A stretch of DNA of 18,001 nucleotides from a bacterium HR27. Lineage in GTDB: Bacteria > Chloroflexota > Chloroflexia > Thermomicrobiales > Thermomicrobiaceae. The position numbers were made by a program, and so were the translations under genes. Below are positions 7,321 to 14,829 of the stretch, one piece after another. The stretch lies in contig BEID01000001.1 of assembly GCA_002898975.1 (NCBI GenBank), positions 1-18,001 of the forward strand, in the 5' to 3' direction. The notes beneath the pieces were generated by a model that was given only the letters and a program-made list of their open reading frames with translations, was not told where the DNA came from and ran no database searches. Each line of letters begins with the position of its first letter. The first letter of the stretch is position 1.

Positions 7321-8328
7321 GTGGCGGACGAGCGTGCGATCTACGGTGGTCAGGCAGTCCTCGAAGGCGTGATGATGCGCGGCGTCCGTCACATGGCCAC
7401 GGCGGTGCGCTTGCCCGATGGACGCATCGCCGTGTGGGAGGAGTCGCTCGATCCTGCACGCTGGGCAGCGCGCGTGCGGCGCATCCCCTTCGTCCGAGGG
7501 GTCTTCGCCCTCTGGGAGACGCTCGTCCTCGGAGTGCGCGCGCTCGTCTTCTCGGCCCAGGTCGCGATGCGGTATGACCCGGAACTGCAGGACGAGCGCG
7601 GCGAGGGGACGGCGAGCGGTTCGCTCCGCGGCCTCCTCTGGGGGACAGTGGCGCTCTCGCTCGCGCTCTCGGTCGGGCTCTTCTTCCTGCTTCCGCTCGG
7701 CCTGGCGAGCGTCGTGGCCCGTTGGGTGAGCACTGGCTGGGCGATCCATCTCGTCGAAGGGACACTCCGGCTCGGTATCCTGCTCGGCTACCTGGCGCTC
7801 ATCGGCCGCACGGCGGACATCGCTCGGGTCTTCGGCTATCACGGGGCCGAGCACAAGACGATCCACGCCTGGGAGCAGGGCTCGTCGCTCAGCGTCGAGG
7901 CAGCACGGCCGTACAGCGTGCTGCATCCGCGCTGCGGTACGGGCTTTCTCCTCATCGTCGTCGCACTCTCGGTCGTCGTCTTCGCGTTTCTCGGCTGGCC
8001 GTCTCTGCTCTGGCGGATCGTCTCGCGGGTCGCCTTGATTCCGGTGATCGCTGCACTGGCCTACGAAGTGATCCGGTTGGGGGCGCGGTGGTACCGGCTG
8101 TGGCCAGTGCGCGTGCTCTTGTGGCCCAGTCTCGCGCTCCAGCGCTTGACGACGCGGGAACCGGACGACACGATGCTGGAGACAGCGGTGGTCGCGCTGC
8201 ACCGGGTGCTGGTCGCCGAGGGGCAGTCGGTTCCGGCGCTGGAGATCGGACGCCCGGTGATCGTCGTCGATAGTCTTGGTGCGGAGCGTTCCCAGGCGGT
8301 TGCGGTCGGGAGAGAGGCAGGGGAATGA
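7321..8328 (+). CDS. DUF1385 family membrane protein (YqhQ-like)
   Basis: This 335-residue integral membrane protein carries the signatures of the DUF1385/YqhQ family: IYGGQAVLEGVMMRG (7-21), FGYHGAEHKTIHAWE (171-185) and LHPRCGTGFL (201-210). Hydrophobic segments lie at about 105-130, 145-163, 207-225 and 229-250. The conserved His/Glu/Cys motifs hint at a metal or catalytic site, but no biochemical function is established to my knowledge. The start is a GTG at 7321 with GGTGGAG 7 bases upstream. A GTG at 7213 would add 36 poorly conserved-looking residues and lacks a ribosome site. The gene's stop overlaps the argH start (ATGA), so the two are translationally coupled. The family call is strong, the start is fairly sure and the function is unknown. 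Confidence 0.85.
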   Translation: MADERAIYGGQAVLEGVMMRGVRHMATAVRLPDGRIAVWEESLDPARWAARVRRIPFVRGVFALWETLVLGVRALVFSAQVAMRYDPELQDERGEGTASGSLRGLLWGTVALSLALSVGLFFLLPLGLASVVARWVSTGWAIHLVEGTLRLGILLGYLALIGRTADIARVFGYHGAEHKTIHAWEQGSSLSVEAARPYSVLHPRCGTGFLLIVVALSVVVFAFLGWPSLLWRIVSRVALIPVIAALAYEVIRLGARWYRLWPVRVLLWPSLALQRLTTREPDDTMLETAVVALHRVLVAEGQSVPALEIGRPVIVVDSLGAERSQAVAVGREAGE

Positions 8329-9782
8329 GTACGAGCGCGAAGCTCTGGGGCGGGCGCTTCCAGAAGCCGACGCACGAGCTGGTCGACCAGCTCAACGCGT
8401 CGTTACCGTTCGACCAGCGTCTGGCCCGCCACGATATCCTCGGTTCCCTGGCGCATGTCACCATGCTGGCGCGGCAGGGTATCGTGTCGACGGAGGACGC
8501 GCGGGCGATCGTCCAGGGGCTCCGCGCCGTCCTCAGCGAGATCCAGGAAGGACACTTCGACTTCCGGCTGGCCGATGAGGACATCCATCTCAGCGTCGAG
8601 CGACGGCTCCGCGAGCTGATCGGCCCGGTCGCTGGCCGGCTCCACACCGCACGGAGCCGCAACGACCAGGTCGCCCTCGACTTCCGGCTCTGGCTCCGCG
8701 ATACCATCCTCGACATTGCCGAGGGGATCGTCGAAACGGCTCAGGCGCTGCTCGATGTGGCCGAGGCGCATCCCGATGTCGTCATGCCGGGTTACACCCA
8801 TCTGCAGCGGGCACAACCAGTCCTGCTCGCCCATCACCTGCACGCCTACGTGACGATGCTCGGTCGCGATCTCGCCCGGCTGCGGGAACTCTACGGGCGC
8901 GTCAACCGGTCACCCCTCGGCTCCGGAGCGCTGGCTGGCGTGCCGTACCCGATCGATCGCCAGCTCGTCGCTGATCTCCTGGCGATGGACGGAATTTTGG
9001 AGAACAGTATCGATGCTGTTTCCGACCGCGACTTCGCCCTGGAGTTCCTGGCTGCTCTCGCCATCCTGATGGCGCATCTCTCGCGGCTGGCCGAAGAACT
9101 CGTGCTCTGGTCGACCAGCGAGTTCGGCTTCATCGAGTTCGACGACGCGTTCGCGACCGGTTCATCGATCATGCCGCAGAAGAAGAATCCGGATGTCGCC
9201 GAGCTCCTGCGCGGCAAGAGCGGACGCGTTTTCGGACACCTTATCGGTCTGCTCACAGTCGTCAAGGGGCTCCCGCTCGCCTACAACAAGGACTTGCAAG
9301 AGGACAAGGAAGGCGTGTTCGACGCCGCCGATACGGTCACGCTGCTCCTGCGCGTCGTCCCGCCGATGCTGCGCACCATGCGGATCGATCGGGAGCGGAT
9401 GGCTGCGGCAGCCGAGGCGGGCTTCACGCTGGCGACCGATGTGGCGGATGCGCTCGTCCGGGTCGGCGTGCCGTTCCGGGAGGCGCACGAGGCAGTCGGC
9501 CGGCTGGTCGCGTACTGTATCGCCAACCGGAAAACGTTCGCCGAGCTGAGGCATGAGGAGCTGGCGCAGTTCCATCCCCAGCTGGCCACGGTCGACCTCC
9601 CGTGCACGGCCTGGGATGCTGTTCGGGCGCGCGAGCATCCGGGCGGGACGGGGCCGGAACAGGTGGCCCGCGCGCTCGCCACGAGCCGGAATCAGCTCGC
9701 CGAAGCGAGCGAGTGGATTGTGGCGCAGCGGCGTCGCATCGAGCAGGCGTTCGCGCGCCTGCTGAGCGAGGATCTGCCATGA
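8325..9782 (+). CDS. argH: Argininosuccinate lyase
   Basis: This cytoplasmic enzyme cleaves argininosuccinate to arginine and fumarate, the last step of arginine biosynthesis. The 485-residue product has the full fumarase/aspartase-superfamily layout: N-terminal LWGGRF (7-12), TARSRNDQ (108-115), GYTHLQRAQP (156-165) with the probable general acid/base region at T158/H159, and the signature GSSIMPQKKNPD (279-290) with the likely catalytic Ser281. Length is slightly above the usual ~460-470. The ATG overlaps the upstream DUF1385 stop by four bases, and its own TGA overlaps the ATG of the acetyltransferase gene. No other arginine gene is in the window, so argH is separated from argG and the rest of the pathway here. 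Confidence 0.97.
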   Translation: MSTSAKLWGGRFQKPTHELVDQLNASLPFDQRLARHDILGSLAHVTMLARQGIVSTEDARAIVQGLRAVLSEIQEGHFDFRLADEDIHLSVERRLRELIGPVAGRLHTARSRNDQVALDFRLWLRDTILDIAEGIVETAQALLDVAEAHPDVVMPGYTHLQRAQPVLLAHHLHAYVTMLGRDLARLRELYGRVNRSPLGSGALAGVPYPIDRQLVADLLAMDGILENSIDAVSDRDFALEFLAALAILMAHLSRLAEELVLWSTSEFGFIEFDDAFATGSSIMPQKKNPDVAELLRGKSGRVFGHLIGLLTVVKGLPLAYNKDLQEDKEGVFDAADTVTLLLRVVPPMLRTMRIDRERMAAAAEAGFTLATDVADALVRVGVPFREAHEAVGRLVAYCIANRKTFAELRHEELAQFHPQLATVDLPCTAWDAVRAREHPGGTGPEQVARALATSRNQLAEASEWIVAQRRRIEQAFARLLSEDLP

Positions 9783-10273
9783 CGAGCGTCGAGCCGGAAG
9801 CGCGATCCGTCGAGCGAGAGCGCATCCGTGTCGAACCGGTGCGGACGAGCGAGGAACTCGAACTCGTCTACGCCATCCGGAGCGAGGTGTTCGATCGCGA
9901 GCAGCATCTCACGACGTGGGTACGGGACTATCCGGAGGACGGGCGGAGTCTCAACGTTCTCGCCTGGATCGACGGCGAGGCGGTCGGCACCGGGCGCGTC
10001 TCGCTCTGGGGTGACGAGGCGCAGGTCGCCTGGGTCGCCGTGCGCCGGCCGTACCGGGGGCGGGGTGTTGGCCGGGCGATCATGGAACATCTGATCCGCT
10101 GGGCAGAGGAACACGGCGCACGGGTCGCCACCCTTAACGCGCAAACTCATGCGCTCGAGTTCTATCGGAAGCTCGGTTTTCGGCCGATCGGGCGACCGTT
10201 CTATATGGCGCATATCGAGCACCAGCTCATGGAACGCGAGCTCCAGCCACGTGCACAAGGGGGAACGGCATGA
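9779..10273 (+). CDS. GNAT family N-acetyltransferase (YjcF/ElaA-like)
   Basis: This 164-residue product is a single GNAT domain that transfers an acetyl group from acetyl-CoA. Motif A is VAVRRPYRGRGVGRA, with the CoA pyrophosphate loop RGRGVG at 93-98. The C-terminal motif B region is THALEFYRKLGF (123-134). The N-terminal AIRSEVFDREQ and the QTHALEFY block resemble the YjcF/ElaA branch, whose substrates are mostly unknown. The start is the ATG at 9779, inside the argH stop (ATGA); the frame is open further upstream, but only antisense-like sequence would be added. Its own TGA overlaps the lipA ATG, so it is coupled on both sides. Some bacteria have an N-acetylglutamate synthase of GNAT type fused to or next to ArgH, so an arginine role is possible. 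The ElaA-like features make that uncertain. Confidence 0.85.
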   Translation: MTSVEPEARSVERERIRVEPVRTSEELELVYAIRSEVFDREQHLTTWVRDYPEDGRSLNVLAWIDGEAVGTGRVSLWGDEAQVAWVAVRRPYRGRGVGRAIMEHLIRWAEEHGARVATLNAQTHALEFYRKLGFRPIGRPFYMAHIEHQLMERELQPRAQGGTA

Positions 10274-11181
10274 CGACCGTACGGCAGCCGATTCTGCTCC
10301 AGAAGAAGCCGGAGTGGTTCCGCGTACGACGCGAGCACGGGCCGAACTATCTCGAGCTGCGACGTCTGGTTCTCCAGGAAGGGCTCCATACCGTCTGCCA
10401 GGAGGCACGGTGCCCGAACATCTACGAGTGCTGGAACCAGCGGACGGCCACCTTCATGATCCTCGGTGACCGCTGTACCCGAGCCTGCCGCTTCTGCAAT
10501 GTCCGCTGGGGCCGCACCGGCACGGTCGACCTGGACGAGCCGCGCCGTGTGGCCGAAGCGGTCGAACGGCTCGGGCTCGACTTCGCAGTGATCACGTCGG
10601 TGAACCGGGACGATCTGCCCGACGGCGGGGCGAGTATCTTCGCCGCCACCATCCGCGAGATCCGCACCCGCATCCCTTCGTGCGGCATCGAGGTGCTCAT
10701 CCCGGACTTCCAGGGCAACTGGGACGCCCTGCGGATCGTGGTCGAAGCCAAGCCGGAGGTTATCGCGCACAACATGGAAACGGTGCCCCGGCTCTTCCGG
10801 CAGATTCAGCCGTGGGACGACTACGGCCGTAGCCTCGAGCTGTTCCGCCAGGTGCGAGCGATGGATCCGACGATTGCCCTGAAGTCCGGCCTCATCGTCG
10901 GTATGGGCGAAACGTGGGACGAACTCCTGGCGGTCATGCGTGACCTGCGTGCGGTCGGCGTGGAAATCCTGACGATCGGCCAGTATCTCCCACCCACGCC
11001 CCGACACTATCCGCTCGATCGCTACTACACGCTGGAGGAATTCGAAGCGCTCCGCCGGATCGGCGAGGAGGAGCTCGGGTACGTCTACGTCGAGTCGGGC
11101 CCGCTGGTGCGCTCGTCGTATCATGCGAAAGAGCAGTACGAGCGGTACCGCCAGCGCCGGCTCGCGGAGCAGACGGGGTGA
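10270..11181 (+). CDS. lipA: Lipoyl synthase (radical SAM)
   Basis: Lipoyl synthase inserts two sulfurs into protein-bound octanoyl groups to make lipoyl cofactors for glycine cleavage H protein and 2-oxoacid dehydrogenases. The 303-residue product has both cluster sets. The auxiliary cluster cysteines are C43, C48 and C54 (CX4CX5C), with the C-terminal RSSY serine ligand (281-284). The radical SAM cysteines are C69, C73 and C76 (CX3CX2C). Length is typical. The ATG lies in the stop of the upstream GNAT gene, and lipB starts 6 bases after its TGA. The protein should be cytoplasmic and oxygen-sensitive. Confidence 0.97.
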   Translation: MTTVRQPILLQKKPEWFRVRREHGPNYLELRRLVLQEGLHTVCQEARCPNIYECWNQRTATFMILGDRCTRACRFCNVRWGRTGTVDLDEPRRVAEAVERLGLDFAVITSVNRDDLPDGGASIFAATIREIRTRIPSCGIEVLIPDFQGNWDALRIVVEAKPEVIAHNMETVPRLFRQIQPWDDYGRSLELFRQVRAMDPTIALKSGLIVGMGETWDELLAVMRDLRAVGVEILTIGQYLPPTPRHYPLDRYYTLEEFEALRRIGEEELGYVYVESGPLVRSSYHAKEQYERYRQRRLAEQTG

Positions 11182-11187
11182 GCAAGG

Positions 11188-11916
11188 GTGACGAGCGAAC
11201 CGGTCGTCGTCCTTCAACTCGGGCGGGTTGCCTACGAGGCTGCTTGGGAACTGCAGCGGCGGCTCGCTGCTGCCCGGCGTGCTGGGACGATTCCCGATAC
11301 CATTCTCCTGCTCGAGCACGAGCCGGTGTTCACGACGGGTCGGCGCGGGGGAACGCACAATCTCCGCCTCTCGCTCGCGGAACTGGCCACTCGCGGCATA
11401 CACTATTACGTCACTGACCGCGGCGGCGACGTGACCTACCACGGGCCGGGGCAGCTCGTCGCCTACGTCATCCTGCGGCTCGGCGAGGGACAGCGGCGTG
11501 TCCGCCGCTTCGTCGAGCGCCTCGAGGCGACCGTGCTCGATGTCCTGGAGACGTACGGGATCGCGGGCTGGCTCGATCCGGCGCATCCGGGGGTGTGGGT
11601 CGGGAACGACAAGATTGCGGCGATCGGGATCGCGATCCACCATGGTGTCACGTACCATGGGATCGCACTGAACGTGACGACCGATCTGGACCCGTACGAC
11701 TGGATCGTGCCGTGCGGCATTCCTGACCGCGGTGTGACCTCGCTCGTCCAGCTGCTCGGTCGTCCACTCGAGCTCGCCGAGGTCGCTCAGCGCTGGTTGG
11801 AGGCATTCGCCCGGCGTTTCGAGCGCGACGTCCAGCTCGATCCCGAGCCGGTGCGCACGCTCGCCGATGTCCTGCCGCGCCTCATGAGCCGACCGGCGGC
11901 AGCAACCCGATCATGA
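11188..11916 (+). CDS. lipB: Lipoyl(octanoyl) transferase
   Basis: LipB moves the octanoyl group from acyl carrier protein to the apo-domain that LipA then thiolates. The 242-residue product shows the family motifs RGGDVTYHGPGQL (78-90), the conserved Lys142 in NDKIAAIG, and the acyl-thioester Cys176 in PCGIPDRGVTSL. The start is a GTG 6 bases after the lipA stop with only a weak purine stretch before it, so translation probably depends on coupling to lipA. The last 35 bases overlap the 3' end of the convergent helicase gene. The tail after ~residue 215 is longer than the catalytic core needs and looks variable. Confidence 0.96.
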   Translation: MTSEPVVVLQLGRVAYEAAWELQRRLAAARRAGTIPDTILLLEHEPVFTTGRRGGTHNLRLSLAELATRGIHYYVTDRGGDVTYHGPGQLVAYVILRLGEGQRRVRRFVERLEATVLDVLETYGIAGWLDPAHPGVWVGNDKIAAIGIAIHHGVTYHGIALNVTTDLDPYDWIVPCGIPDRGVTSLVQLLGRPLELAEVAQRWLEAFARRFERDVQLDPEPVRTLADVLPRLMSRPAAATRS

Positions 11917-14710
11917 GCGACTGCTCGATGATGTCGCGGCGAGCCAAGGCTTCCGCGCTGGCGATCGTCCAGCGGAGCGGGTGATCCGGGTACAGCTTTT
12001 CCAGCATCTCGCGGACTTGCCGCATCAGGTCGAGCGTCTTGTTGAAGGTGAGGACAAGATCGCCCTCGCTCAGCTCGATGAGCTGGGTGATTTCTGCCAT
12101 CGTCGCGCCGTTACACCAGGCGCGCATCGCCCCGTAAAAGCCTTCGTGGTGGCCGGTCGAGAGGGCGAGGCCGTTGCGGCGCTCGATTTCGAACACTTCC
12201 TGTTCCAGACTTTCCAGGCGGCGTCGCAGGAGGACGAGCTTCGTCGGGAGCGTGAAATGGTTGGCGAACCGTGTCTCGCGGTCGAACGCGAACCAGGAAA
12301 AGACCTCGGCGACGTCCGCTGGATCGAGCCCCTTGAAGAAGTCCCGGTCGAGCATCTCGCAGATGATGAGGCCGTTGGTGTCGAATACGTCGGCCAGCGT
12401 GTCCGCCTTGTTGGTCGGATAGCCGCGGTGCAAGTAGCCGAAGTATTCGAGGACGTTGCGGATGCCGCGCAGGAGTTCGCGGACGCGTCGTTCCTCGGCG
12501 GCGATCTCGCGCCCGAGTTGTGCTTCCAGTTCGGCGCGCTCCTGCTCGAGTCGCGCGATCCGTTGCAGGTTGCGCTGGTGCTCCTTGCGCCGGTGGCAGG
12601 CGTGGCACGGGTGGCGGAAACGCTGCTGCGTGAGGTCGTGGACAGCCTGTCGGACTGCGGCGAGTCGCTCTTCGAGGCGGCGCCGTTCGGGTGCCATCCG
12701 GGCTTCCACCTGGCGCCGGTATTCGGTGAGCATCGCATCCAGGTCAGGCAACCCGAGCTGGTCGACCTCCTGCCAGATGGCCGCCAACGCCTCCTCGCTC
12801 ACGATGCCGCGGACATCGCTGACCGGTTCGGGCAGGCGCGCCAGCGTCTCCGGTATCGCGACCGGCTCGACATCGTGCGGCACGTAGTCGATCTGCCGAT
12901 ACTCGGTCAACAGTTCGGCCGAGCCCTCGCGGGTCAGCACGAGCGCGATTCCCCCGTACGGGAGACGGTTCAGGAACAGCACCCAGCCGCGCTCGCGGGT
13001 GTGGAGCGGCGTACCGGGTGCCATCTCGCGCACCAGTCGCCGGAGGACGGGCCGCGAAGGAACGGCCCACGGGTGATCGTCGAGATCTGCCTGGAGTTCC
13101 GCGAGGTCTTGCTCGAGATGCCGCTCCTGGCTCTTGGCCTGGTTCAGCTGGGCGACGACGTTCCGGTAGTCGTAGAGCAGCTCGTCGCCGTCGAGCCCGA
13201 TGAGGCAGCCGCGCGGGATCGCTTCGATCTCGTGACCGATCTGAAGGATCTCCTCTTCGAGGAGCCGGACGCGCTGGGCAGCCTGATACTGGGCCAGGCT
13301 CTTCTGGAAGAGTTGGCGGACCCGGTCGCCGCGGGGCGGGTCCCAGAGGTTGAGGACGGTGTTGTAGCGAATCGTGAAGGCTGAGCGGACCGGCTCGAGC
13401 TCGCCGGTGGCAACGGCCAGTACTTCCTTGAACGAGATCCAGGGGCTGTAGGGGACGACGACGTTGCCGCGTTCGTCCATCCCGCGGCGGCCAGCGCGGC
13501 CGGCCATCTGCTGGAACTCGTTCGGCGTCAGCAAGCGCCGGCGACGGCCGTCCCACTTCGTCATGCGCCCGATGACGACCGTCCGCGCTGGCATGTTGAC
13601 GCCGAGCGCGAGCGTGTCGGTCGCGAACACGACTTTCATCAGCCCCTGGCTGAACAGCACTTCCACCAGCTGCTTGAGCACGGGCAGCAGCCCAGCATGG
13701 TGGAAACCGATCCCCTTGCTGGCCAGTTGCACGATGGTCTGGACCTGGCTCAGCTCGCGGTCTTCGGGGCGTAGCCCGGCGAGAAACGAGTCGATGACCT
13801 GGGCGATGCGCTGGCGCGTCGCCCGGTCGCGGACGAGATTGACCCGCATCATGGCCAGGCGGGTGGCGTAGTCCTCGCAGTCACGACGATTGAAGAGGAA
13901 GTAGATGGCCGGCAACATGTCCTCGGCAGCGAGCGCCTGGACGATCTCCCACGGTGGCGGTTCGGCTTCCTCCGCTTCGCGCCGGCGCTCGGCGGTGAGG
14001 CCACCGCGCGCGAGCATCGCCCGGATCTCGCCGCCGACATTGGAGTAATCGGCGACCTGGCGACCGTGATGGTCGATGACCAGCCGGAGCTTCTTGTCGT
14101 AGAAGTACCAGAGGGCCAGTGGCACCGCCCGTTCGGTGTGGACGATGAGCTTGATCGGCCGGTGCGTGCGACTGATCCAGTCGGCGATCTCCTGCGCGTT
14201 GGAGACGGTCGCCGAGAGGCAGATGAGCTGGATGTGCTGCGGACAGAGAATGATCGATTCTTCCCAGGTCGTCCCGCGATCCGGGTCGGCGAGATAGTGG
14301 ACTTCGTCGAAGATCACGCACTGGACGCTGTCCAGTTCCCAAGGAGTCTGGAGCAACATGTTGCGCAGCACCTCGGTCGTCATGACCAGGATCGGTGCTC
14401 GCGGGTTCTCGGTCACGTCACCGGTGAGCAGGCCGACGTTGTCACCGTAAATGGCGCGGAGGTCACGGAACTTCTGGTTGCTGAGCGCTTTGATCGGCGT
14501 GGTGTACATGACGCGGGCACCACGCCGGAACGTCTCGTAGACGCCGAACTCGGCCACGACCGTCTTGCCCGTACCGGTCGGCGCGGCGACCATGACCGAC
14601 TGCCCTTCCAGAAAGGCGAGCATCGCCTCGAGCTGGAAGGGGTCGAACTGGAAGGGATAGAAGACCGAAAACTGTTCGATGCTCTCCGGTAGCGAAATCG
14701 TCTCGGCCAT
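11882..14710 (-). CDS. Ski2/Mtr4-like DExH-box RNA helicase with C-terminal DSHCT-type domain
   Basis: This 942-residue superfamily 2 helicase has the motifs in order: Walker A APTGTGKT (43-50), TPIKALSNQK (71-80), DEVH (135-138), SATV (166-169), FHHAGLLP (337-344), ATDTLALGVNMPA (363-375) and QMAGRAGRRG (401-410). DEVH and the last motif are typical of Ski2/Mtr4 helicases, which unwind RNA for decay or processing. A coiled region contains a possible metal-binding CHACHRRKEH (702-711). The C-terminal ~200 residues resemble DSHCT. I chose the ATG at 14710 (MAETISLPES) with AGGA just upstream. The frame extends to 14851, but the extra 47 residues are low-complexity and overlap the likely promoter. 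Similar proteins occur in actinobacteria and Chloroflexota, where roles in RNA turnover are presumed. The gene is monocistronic here, divergent from the glycosyltransferase gene. Confidence 0.93.
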   Translation of the reverse strand: MAETISLPESIEQFSVFYPFQFDPFQLEAMLAFLEGQSVMVAAPTGTGKTVVAEFGVYETFRRGARVMYTTPIKALSNQKFRDLRAIYGDNVGLLTGDVTENPRAPILVMTTEVLRNMLLQTPWELDSVQCVIFDEVHYLADPDRGTTWEESIILCPQHIQLICLSATVSNAQEIADWISRTHRPIKLIVHTERAVPLALWYFYDKKLRLVIDHHGRQVADYSNVGGEIRAMLARGGLTAERRREAEEAEPPPWEIVQALAAEDMLPAIYFLFNRRDCEDYATRLAMMRVNLVRDRATRQRIAQVIDSFLAGLRPEDRELSQVQTIVQLASKGIGFHHAGLLPVLKQLVEVLFSQGLMKVVFATDTLALGVNMPARTVVIGRMTKWDGRRRRLLTPNEFQQMAGRAGRRGMDERGNVVVPYSPWISFKEVLAVATGELEPVRSAFTIRYNTVLNLWDPPRGDRVRQLFQKSLAQYQAAQRVRLLEEEILQIGHEIEAIPRGCLIGLDGDELLYDYRNVVAQLNQAKSQERHLEQDLAELQADLDDHPWAVPSRPVLRRLVREMAPGTPLHTRERGWVLFLNRLPYGGIALVLTREGSAELLTEYRQIDYVPHDVEPVAIPETLARLPEPVSDVRGIVSEEALAAIWQEVDQLGLPDLDAMLTEYRRQVEARMAPERRRLEERLAAVRQAVHDLTQQRFRHPCHACHRRKEHQRNLQRIARLEQERAELEAQLGREIAAEERRVRELLRGIRNVLEYFGYLHRGYPTNKADTLADVFDTNGLIICEMLDRDFFKGLDPADVAEVFSWFAFDRETRFANHFTLPTKLVLLRRRLESLEQEVFEIERRNGLALSTGHHEGFYGAMRAWCNGATMAEITQLIELSEGDLVLTFNKTLDLMRQVREMLEKLYPDHPLRWTIASAEALARRDIIEQSLMIGLLPPVGS

Positions 14711-14755
14711 GATTCCTGCTCGAGCGCTCTCCGCTCGTGATCCCGTATCTCGACG

Positions 14756-14764
14756 AGTATAGCA
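14756..14764 (-). promoter_or_regulatory. Candidate extended -10 promoter of the helicase gene
   Basis: TGCTATACT on the minus strand is a near-consensus extended -10. Transcription would begin near 14749, about 39 bases before the ATG at 14710. No convincing -35 box is visible. The site lies inside the longer alternative reading frame and so supports the shorter protein. Confidence 0.5.
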
Positions 14765-14806
14765 GGAGCGCTTCCCCGCTTCTGCGCTGCTCGGCTCTGT
14801 GACCGG

Positions 14807-14812
14807 TAGAAT
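14807..14812 (+). promoter_or_regulatory. Candidate -10 box for the glycosyltransferase-thiL operon
   Basis: TAGAAT, the same hexamer as before the DUF1385 operon, lies 17 bases before the GTG start at 14830. The predicted start of transcription would leave an 11-base leader with the ribosome site right at its 5' end, and no -35 is visible, so this is weak. Confidence 0.25.
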
Positions 14813-14829
14813 CGGCCGGGAGGTCGTGC

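Noticed and set aside
10201..11658. Minus-strand open frame of 485 codons opposite lipA and lipB
   Set aside because: It lies over two genes with intact catalytic motifs and has no recognisable domain of its own.
11870..11930. Bidirectional terminator at the lipB/helicase junction
   Set aside because: Only short palindromes (CTCATGAG) are visible, with no stable stem and no T-tract on either side.
11981..13384. Plus-strand open frame of 467 codons opposite the helicase
   Set aside because: The composition is that of an antisense shadow; the helicase frame has all motifs in order across this stretch.
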